DNA from: a virus
Virus record (IMG/VR): IMGVR_UViG_3300022848_000011
Span: 21,363-85,362 of that record
Length of the DNA stretch: 64,000 bases
Reading direction: 5' to 3' (one strand)
Shown here: piece after piece, positions 58,511 to 64,000 of the stretch
How positions within the stretch are numbered: the stretch's first letter is position 1
Layout of the letters: the number at the start of each line of letters is the position of its first letter
Notes under the pieces: generated by a model
What the model saw: only the letters and a program-made list of their open reading frames with translations
Databases searched by the model: none
What the model was told of the DNA's origin: nothing
Program-made: the position numbers and the translations under genes

Positions 58511-59806
58511 TTTTTTTATTACTTTCAACATCTTTTGTTTGTATATTGAATTTAAAGAAGACCATAATTGATTGACTGTGTATTTTTTAAATTCCTTATC
58601 ATTTGTAAGATTGAAATTATTCATTAATTGTTTCTTAACTGAAAGGTCTCCTGAAATAAATAAAATCCACAGTAAACCATCTACCTGTTGATGTCCATAA
58701 CGTCTTAAAAAATTTCTTTCTATTAAATCTGCTGGTAAATTAGCTTGTCTTAATTCGGATGGAGATTCTTGAGATTGTTTTGAATTTTTATTTCTTGTTA
58801 TTTTAACATTGCTTCCTGGCATTCTTGTAAGAGTAAAGAAATTTCCTTTGAACTCAATCTTTATTTGTTTTCTAGATTGTGCAATATTGGGCAATATCAA
58901 ATAATACTGAATATATTCAAAGAATTTGTTGATATCCTTCAGAATTTCAGAAGAAAGGTATCTAAATTCAACAGTTCCTAATTTACCAAACGATCTTAGG
59001 TTGGTTCCATGATATTTTTTGGTATTAATTGCTAAATTTTTAATATCTTCATCACCCACAATTACTTCTTGTTTATTTTTAATTAATTCGTCGATCATAT
59101 ACCAAATTTGTTTATGATTCATAGTTCTGAGGGCTGCCCAATCTTCAAAATTACGATTACGACCTGCATCTTTTTTTAGCTGTTCTTCATCGGCTAACGT
59201 AGTCATTGCTAGTAGATCGAATCCATTTGTATTACTAGGCATCCCTATATGAACGTGTGCAGAACCCTCTCCTGAGAGGGTTTCGTGTTTAAGTTTATCA
59301 AATATTTTTCTAAGTATAGGAAAATCTTTTGTAGTGCAGATAGGAGTTCTTAATTCTATAAATCCTGCATCAAAGCCAATGCCAAATTCTGTTGCTGTGG
59401 CTTCATCAGGTTTAATCAATGAACCAAGAGATTTTATAAATGAAATATATTCATCTATTTTGTTTTGGTGATCTCTACTATTTACACCACTTGATTTTAT
59501 ATTGTATTTAGTTAATGCTACATCTCTGGAGATTCTACTTATGAAGTCATTCAATTTTTCATCATATTCTTCTTCATCCATTTTATCAGGAGATTTACCT
59601 ATTATTTTTAATGATGCTAAAAAATCCTTATATACATCACTACTGTTACGAAGAAGCAGGTCTAGATCATCATTTGAATTATTATTTGCTGGCTTAAATT
59701 CAATTTCTACACCAAAGGTTCCTGGTTGATATTTTTTCAATCCTTTCTTAATGGTTTTGGTTTTGTCGAAATTAACAAATTCAAGGTATCTTTTAAAGTT
59801 TATCAT
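58499..59806 (-). CDS. Amidoligase-family protein with MINFKRYL tag
   Basis: This 435-residue protein begins MINFKRYLEFVNF. Amidoligase (COOH-NH2 ligase, glutamine-synthetase-like fold) motifs are present: FGVEIEF (31-37, metal-binding E34, E36), FIELRTPI (~149-156), AHVHIGMP (183-190) and GTVEFRYLSS (277-286, with R282). These catalyse ATP-dependent amide-bond formation between a carboxyl and an amine. Phage and bacterial examples often lie in surface-modification or peptide-tagging contexts. The N-terminal tag is shared with other genes. C-terminal residues (~340-435) are helical and of unknown role. Confidence 0.6.
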   Translation of the reverse strand: MINFKRYLEFVNFDKTKTIKKGLKKYQPGTFGVEIEFKPANNNSNDDLDLLLRNSSDVYKDFLASLKIIGKSPDKMDEEEYDEKLNDFISRISRDVALTKYNIKSSGVNSRDHQNKIDEYISFIKSLGSLIKPDEATATEFGIGFDAGFIELRTPICTTKDFPILRKIFDKLKHETLSGEGSAHVHIGMPSNTNGFDLLAMTTLADEEQLKKDAGRNRNFEDWAALRTMNHKQIWYMIDELIKNKQEVIVGDEDIKNLAINTKKYHGTNLRSFGKLGTVEFRYLSSEILKDINKFFEYIQYYLILPNIAQSRKQIKIEFKGNFFTLTRMPGSNVKITRNKNSKQSQESPSELRQANLPADLIERNFLRRYGHQQVDGLLWILFISGDLSVKKQLMNNFNLTNDKEFKKYTVNQLWSSLNSIYKQKMLKVIKKLKH

Positions 59807-59873
59807 AATTTATATATTAATTCAAAATAATAAAAATTAGTTATGTTTAAGTAACTATCAAATTATTTATAAA

Positions 59874-60350
59874 TTACGAAACCGTATAATCATATCCTGT
59901 TCGTCCATCAAACGAGAATGGCAAAATACACTTAGTGCCCGGTAGTGTAACGAAATAATCATATGGGGCGGGGAAATCAGAAAATTGGGGCGCAGTGATT
60001 TCTATATGCCAATTGTTGTTGAAATTACATGGATAAATGATGACCTGAATGATCTCGACGACTCCCCAATTTTCTAGATCAACAAGTTTAACAGGGGGGA
60101 TATTATCTAGACGATATTCATTGTCGATTGGCACCCAAGGTACCTCGACTGAGTATGCGACACCATTATATGTCCATGAAAATGTAAGAATATCAGGTAA
60201 TAATCCTCCACAACATGGAACAGAGCAGCAGTTACAGCATTCGTCCCAACAATCGGTTGATTGAGCTTGGACGTATTGCTGTTTTTTTTGCAACAAACGT
60301 TTTTGAATCTTTTTTTTATTTAATTTTATTACAAATTCTCTATTGGACAT
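59874..60350 (-). CDS. Cys-rich protein with beta-sandwich domain
   Basis: This 158-residue protein has basic helix-forming N-terminal ~25 residues, then a dense cysteine cluster (CWDECCNCCSVPCCGG, residues ~34-49) suggesting metal binding or disulfide cross-links. The rest (FSWTYNGVAYSVEVPWVP, IIQVIIYPCNFNNNWHIEI) looks like a small beta-sandwich. The codon use is less AT-rich than in the neighbours. No family recognised. A virion surface or metal-binding role is conceivable. Confidence 0.5.
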   Translation of the reverse strand: MSNREFVIKLNKKKIQKRLLQKKQQYVQAQSTDCWDECCNCCSVPCCGGLLPDILTFSWTYNGVAYSVEVPWVPIDNEYRLDNIPPVKLVDLENWGVVEIIQVIIYPCNFNNNWHIEITAPQFSDFPAPYDYFVTLPGTKCILPFSFDGRTGYDYTVS

Positions 60351-60470
60351 GTTTTATATAGGAATAAAAACTAGCTTTTTTTTTGAAATAAAGGTTTTAA
60401 ATATTTTATTCATTTCACAAAATATTATACTATAACTATATATTTTAAACTACACTTATAATACGATAAA

Positions 60471-60743
60471 ATGAATTTCAAAGAATATTTAATGGATATA
60501 GATAACTTAACAGAGAAGAAGTTAACTACTTATAAGATAATATGGTTTATTCCTAGTGAAAGTAACTCTGGTTCTGTGTATACTACATTTTTAGAAGGAT
60601 TTTCACAACAAGAAGTTCAAAAAGAATTCAAAAATTCAGATCGAATGTGGGTACTTGGGAAGAATAATAAGAAAAAATTGGTTCATTTTGGCGGGGAGAA
60701 TCCAGTCATCACCTCTATTACTCCGATTAATCTAAAAAAATGA
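60471..60743 (+). CDS. Small tagged protein (MNFKEYL)
   Basis: This 90-residue protein starts MNFKEYLMDIDNLTEKKLTT; the tag is followed by L-T-E, a candidate gp21-type cleavage motif. The rest (YKIIWFIPSESNSGSVYTTF, SQQEVQKEFKNSDRMWVLGK) looks like a small alpha/beta fold. No family recognised. The upstream 120 bp is a gene-free AT-rich stretch that may hold its promoter. Confidence 0.5.
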   Translation: MNFKEYLMDIDNLTEKKLTTYKIIWFIPSESNSGSVYTTFLEGFSQQEVQKEFKNSDRMWVLGKNNKKKLVHFGGENPVITSITPINLKK

Positions 60744-60793
60744 TTATATTTCAACTATTTAATAGTAGATAACTGTTAAATATAGAGGTTATA

Positions 60794-60976
60794 ATGCAAA
60801 ACAAAAACAAGCCTAATAAATTCACCCAAACTTCTAATCTTACTCGAAAACAGACTTGGTTGTTTTATCACGAAGGGTTTGGTTCTGAATTATCTTTAGA
60901 ACCATCTAAAGAAGAACCTCAAAAAAAGATGCCTTTAGATATTGAATTCAATCAAGAGTTAGACAATAATTTCTAG
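60794..60976 (+). CDS. Small hypothetical protein
   Basis: 60 residues, Asn/Lys-rich at the N-terminus (MQNKNKPNKFTQTSN) and acidic at the end (PLDIEFNQELDNNF), with the ribosome site TAGAGGTTATA. It overlaps the convergent gene by 4 nt. No function suggested. Confidence 0.45.
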   Translation: MQNKNKPNKFTQTSNLTRKQTWLFYHEGFGSELSLEPSKEEPQKKMPLDIEFNQELDNNF

Positions 60977-61194
60977 TAAGAATCTTTAATTGCTTTGTCT
61001 ATTTTTGCAGAACGATTACCTTTTCCATCTTTTTTCTGTTTATGGGCACCTGTACGAAAAGACGGTTTTTGATGTCCTGCCCCGCTTTTAATTTCACCTG
61101 CTTTGATGATAAACGAATTATCATCTTTTTTGGGCTGAGGTGTTAGTTGTGGTTTCTTGGTCATTTCTTCATACCATTCTGTGAATTTCTTCAT
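60973..61194 (-). CDS. Small basic tagged protein (MKKFTEWYEE)
   Basis: This 73-residue basic protein begins MKKFTEWYEEMTKKPQ, a variant of the F-K-x-[WY]-L tag. The body is Lys/Gln/Gly-rich (KSGAGHQKPSFRTGAHKQKK), without hydrophobic core, so probably disordered and nucleic-acid binding. It lies 8 nt downstream of the 61203-61409 gene. Confidence 0.45.
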   Translation of the reverse strand: MKKFTEWYEEMTKKPQLTPQPKKDDNSFIIKAGEIKSGAGHQKPSFRTGAHKQKKDGKGNRSAKIDKAIKDSY

Positions 61195-61202
61195 CTCAGA
61201 CC

Positions 61203-61409
61203 TTACAATTTAACGTTATCATTTTTATTTAGTTGGTCTACGATTTCTTTTTTAGTATTTTGTAAAATTTCTAAGGCATTTGAAAACAACTCAATATTAT
61301 GTTTTGGGATTTCTAAGGTAACTGGGTGTTTACTGATCACATTACCTTCTTCGTCAACTATTCCATAAACACATTTAAGGGTTGTTTCAAGGTTTATTAT
61401 TTTATTCAT
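61203..61409 (-). CDS. Small hypothetical protein
   Basis: 68 residues with a beta start (LKCVYGIVDEEGNVISK) and a helix (IELFSNALEILQNTKKEIVD); the start has a CTGGAGAA ribosome site. It is the upstream member of a two-gene operon with the 60973-61194 basic protein. No family recognised. Confidence 0.5.
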   Translation of the reverse strand: MNKIINLETTLKCVYGIVDEEGNVISKHPVTLEIPKHNIELFSNALEILQNTKKEIVDQLNKNDNVKL

Positions 61410-61466
61410 TTTTTCTCCAGGTAATCAATACTATATTAGTATGTTTTAAATCAAAATGGTTATAAA

Positions 61467-61898
61467 TTGAAAAGTAAATTATTCATTGAAAAGAGTCCAA
61501 TGTATTGGATTTCACCTTCTGGTAAGGTCACGGGTATATCTAATGGATATAGGCACATTGAACATGTCATTTCAAATCCATCTTATTTTAACTTAAAGCC
61601 AGAGTACTTAGAAGAGGTGTATAAAAAATATGATGAAAAAATTCCTTCTGAGGGAAAAGCCAGAGAAGAAATCATGATAGAATTAATGAAGAAAGGCTGG
61701 ATTAGAATTCGTTTAAATAAAACACCTTATAGCTGGGTTTTGCAAACTTACCAATTTAGTCATTCTGTAAAAAGAAACATTGCTGAATGGATATTTTCCA
61801 TGTTATTGATTGGTTACACTCAAGAAGAAGAAATGCGATTAATGAACATTTCTTCTTCTGAAGAGAGAATATCATTCAAAGATTGGTTAACTGTTTAA
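61467..61898 (+). CDS. Hypothetical protein
   Basis: Up to 143 residues from a TTG at 61467; Met at 61500 (MYWISPSGKV) is a possible alternative start. It contains YWISPSGKVTGISNGYRHIE, YFNLKPEYLEEVYKKYDEK and helices. The C-terminus, RISFKDWLTV, interestingly ends with the F-K-D-W-L pattern seen at the N-terminus of other proteins. The overlap with the convergent LAGLIDADG gene is 12 nt. Function unknown. Confidence 0.45.
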   Translation: MKSKLFIEKSPMYWISPSGKVTGISNGYRHIEHVISNPSYFNLKPEYLEEVYKKYDEKIPSEGKAREEIMIELMKKGWIRIRLNKTPYSWVLQTYQFSHSVKRNIAEWIFSMLLIGYTQEEEMRLMNISSSEERISFKDWLTV

Positions 61899-62462
61899 GT
61901 TAAACGCTTTATGTTTAAAAGGTGGTAATTGTGATGTTACTAAATTATAAATTTTGTACGCATTTTCTATTTCGAAATTAATTTTGGTTCCTCGTGAAGT
62001 AATTTTAAGGTTTGCTTCGATATCAATTGCTTTAAAATATTTGACAATTTTCTTACTTCCTTCTTCACCCCAGATATGGGTATTTAAAATTATTTTCTTA
62101 TTTTTAACTTTGGCAGCATCAGCAAACCATACAGAGATTGCAACATCTTGGAGCATATCCAATGTTTCTGATAAAAGTCTTCTTTTATCATCTTTATCAT
62201 AGAAGGTAGTCCTCAATTCTGAGAAAATAGGGTAACACATTGAGTGCCATCTATATGTTCCATCATTTGTAATGTTTCCTTTTGTAGATAAGGATTCAAG
62301 TTCAGATGCTTTCCATTGCAGCCATTCTAAGTCTTTTGATCTCATTGACAAGTAGATGTTTTTGCCTTTTTTGGGTCTAACTAAGGAAGATCCGCCTAGA
62401 ATTGCTCCTTTTATAATATTTGACTGTCTATTAGACAATTTAGGATTAAATAAATGAGTCAT
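61887..62462 (-). CDS. LAGLIDADG-type homing endonuclease, possibly inactive
   Basis: This 191-residue protein has the single-chain LAGLIDADG_2 layout: a first motif region IIKGAILGGSSLVR (~16-29), where the family has G-D-G-S-L, and a second LQDVAISVWFADAAK (~104-118), where it has [LV]-x-x-W-[FY]-x-D-D-G. The first-motif Asp is replaced (GGSSL) and the second retains one Asp. DNA-contact strands (YLSMRSKDLEWLQWKASE, LNTHIWGEEGSKKIVKYF) are kept. If activity depends on both Asps it would be dead. It sits between a small gene and the 62.6-kb virion gene. Confidence 0.6.
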   Translation of the reverse strand: MTHLFNPKLSNRQSNIIKGAILGGSSLVRPKKGKNIYLSMRSKDLEWLQWKASELESLSTKGNITNDGTYRWHSMCYPIFSELRTTFYDKDDKRRLLSETLDMLQDVAISVWFADAAKVKNKKIILNTHIWGEEGSKKIVKYFKAIDIEANLKITSRGTKINFEIENAYKIYNLVTSQLPPFKHKAFNLNS

Positions 62463-62498
62463 AGTTCACCTTGTTTAAAATTTTAACCAAACTATTCA

Positions 62499-62506
62499 TA
62501 TTTATA
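62499..62506 (-). promoter_or_regulatory. Putative T4-type late promoter core (TATAAATA)
   Basis: The minus strand has TATAAATA 36 nt before the LAGLIDADG gene start, a distance similar to the 27.4-kb case. Exact match to the T4 late consensus, but AT-rich background makes it uncertain. Confidence 0.35.
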
Positions 62507-62575
62507 CATTTAGGATTCATATATTCTTATGTAATTTAAATTATTTTGATGGTTCAAACCACAAGGAGATATAAA

Positions 62576-62929
62576 ATGGGAGTTACTACTACTACTGGAG
62601 CAGGTGCTGGAAATTCTTACGGTGGAATTAAAGGTCCTCACAACAAAAGAAATTTTTACGTTTCTAAACTTACCCCACACGTTGTTGCTGCTGGCAAGGT
62701 CACCCTAGTTGGTGGTGCTGCCACTGTCACATTCCCATCGGCATTAGCTGGTGGTGCTGCAAAATACAGTGTTCAATTGACTGTCATGGCTTCTGCTGGT
62801 GCTGGTCACGAAGTTTCTGTCACTGCAATGACTGATAATTCAGACGGTGATTTAGCTTCGTTTGCAGTTGCTGGAGCAGGTGCTACCGACGTTGTTATGT
62901 GGTCCGTTGTAAGATTAGGAAATGCATAA
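62576..62929 (+). CDS. Small abundant-looking virion protein
   Basis: ATG 62576 is chosen because of the strong AAGGAGATATAAA site; the longer frame from 62546 is not supported. About 117 residues, Ala/Gly/Val/Thr-rich (TGAGAGNSYGGIKGP, KVTLVGGAATVTFP, SAGAGHEVSVTAMTDNS). Codon use is C-ending and GCT/GGT-rich, as in the capsid gene. A compact beta domain typical of decoration or head-surface proteins is likely, with strong expression; a terminator follows immediately. Exact role unknown. Confidence 0.6.
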   Translation: MGVTTTTGAGAGNSYGGIKGPHNKRNFYVSKLTPHVVAAGKVTLVGGAATVTFPSALAGGAAKYSVQLTVMASAGAGHEVSVTAMTDNSDGDLASFAVAGAGATDVVMWSVVRLGNA

Positions 62930-62972
62930 TTATAAAATCTTTTAAGGTTGGTCGAGACCTTATTAGTTGCTA

Positions 62973-63004
62973 AAGGGGGTTAGAGTTTTTCTAACCCCCT
63001 TATT

Positions 63005-63005
<1 letters not shown>
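62973..63005. terminator. Intrinsic terminator shared by convergent genes
   Basis: AAGGGGGTTAG pairs with CTAACCCCCTT (11 bp, 7-nt loop) followed by TATTTTA. It stops the 62576 gene and, in the other direction, lies just after the stop of the 63005-63604 gene. Confidence 0.8.
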
Positions 63006-63604
<599 letters not shown>

Positions 63605-63657
63605 TATAAACCTCTCTATTTAAATTGCGATACGGAGCTTGTAACATTATTATTTAT

Positions 63658-64000
63658 CCATCGGCGGCGAGAAAACCCAAACTTTCTACGAAAGTTTGGG
63701 TCGGTACTCCGACCCAAACCTCTTTAGGGTAGTGGGATGAGAGCCGCCAATTAGAAAAAACATAATTAAACTTGTTTTTTAACAATATGTTACTATAATA
63801 TGTTACTATAATATATTTGCTATGATAACCAAATGGCAAACACAAAAACGATCCTTTAGTTAGGATCAAATCTTCAAGGCGGGAACCGCCCGAAGTAAAA
63901 AGCCTGTGGACATGATATTAGACTTGTATCCTTAATTGGAAATAAAGCAATTGTGAGTGAAGCAGGAAGCCCCTACCTCTTTAGGGTCGGGGTAGTTCAC
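63658..64000 (+). mobile_element. tnpB-less IS200/IS605-like mini-element with reRNA-like 3' part
   Basis: The left end at 63658-63748 is a nested hairpin (GGCGGC/GCCGCC outer stem; CCAAACTTTC/GAAAGTTTGG and GGGTCGG/CCGACCC inner stems), nearly a copy of 49300-49388. The right end (63966-64000: AAGCCCCTACC, loop, GGGTCGGGGTAGTTCAC) matches the tnpB remnant's end at 53969-54003. Between them ~215 bp lack any ORF but contain AAGGCGGGAACCGCCCGAAG and GTGAGTGAAGCAGGAAGCCCC, the type of structured sequence that forms the reRNA (omega RNA) scaffold in this family. The window stops exactly at the terminal TTCAC, so the guide position lies outside. Confidence 0.55.

Overview
The window is a contiguous piece of a large, AT-rich tailed-phage genome. 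The core is a T4-type (myovirus-like) head module on the + strand: terminase large subunit (33.2-35.1 kb), intein-bearing portal protein (35.9-38.5 kb), prohead core protein, gp21-type prohead protease, scaffold and gp23-type major capsid protein (39.0-44.0 kb). Tightly packed genes with stop/start overlaps, intrinsic terminators, stand-alone homing endonucleases, an intein and many small unknown genes fit a large virulent phage. The host is probably Gram-negative. This is inferred from heptosyltransferase-like, LpxH/PlcP-like and glycolipid glycosyltransferase genes. No tRNA, rRNA, integrase or CRISPR array was seen.

Layout. (1) 0-13 kb: a + strand baseplate/tail-fibre operon. It starts inside a P2 gpI-like baseplate gene and runs through a glycosyltransferase-like gene, a coiled-coil gene and three related PKD-containing fibre proteins. 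The last of these carries a very long proline/glycine repeat (FGP..IPS..). A DUF115-like gene and a small gene follow. (2) 13-18 kb: small genes, an abundant-looking virion protein, a GT9-like transferase, an actin-like ATPase and a protein with an acidic repeat. (3) 18-32 kb: mostly - strand genes. These are a 772-aa protein, a DnaG-like primase facing a Cas4/RecB-like nuclease, and then an envelope-oriented group: membrane-anchored trypsin-like protease, C39-like cysteine peptidase, lipoprotein, HExxH metallopeptidase, tail-anchored protein, ferritin-like protein and membrane-anchored M28 peptidase. (4) 32-44 kb: the head module, preceded by a truncated terminase copy. (5) 44-48.7 kb: three overlapping homing-endonuclease-like genes. 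(6) 49-54.3 kb: sulfotransferase and a collagen/YadA-type fibre, bracketed by decayed IS200/IS605 material (hairpin ends, tnpB fragments, a broken hsp20). (7) 54.3-63.6 kb: glycosyltransferase, ART-like, PcfJ-like and amidoligase genes, an Agt/PlcP-like lipid-remodelling pair, small genes and a LAGLIDADG gene. (8) 63.66-64.0 kb: a tnpB-less IS605-like mini-element whose right end coincides with the window end.

How the parts may work together. The head genes build, fill and proteolytically mature the capsid. At least seven otherwise unrelated small or enzymatic proteins share an N-terminal M-x-F-K-x-[WY]-[LI]-type tag. It resembles the T4 capsid-targeting peptide, so they may be packaged and injected (inference). 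The envelope hydrolases, sugar and sulfate transferases and the lipid pair suggest extensive remodelling of host surface, periplasm and membrane. All functions come from reading the sequence by eye; no database search was run.
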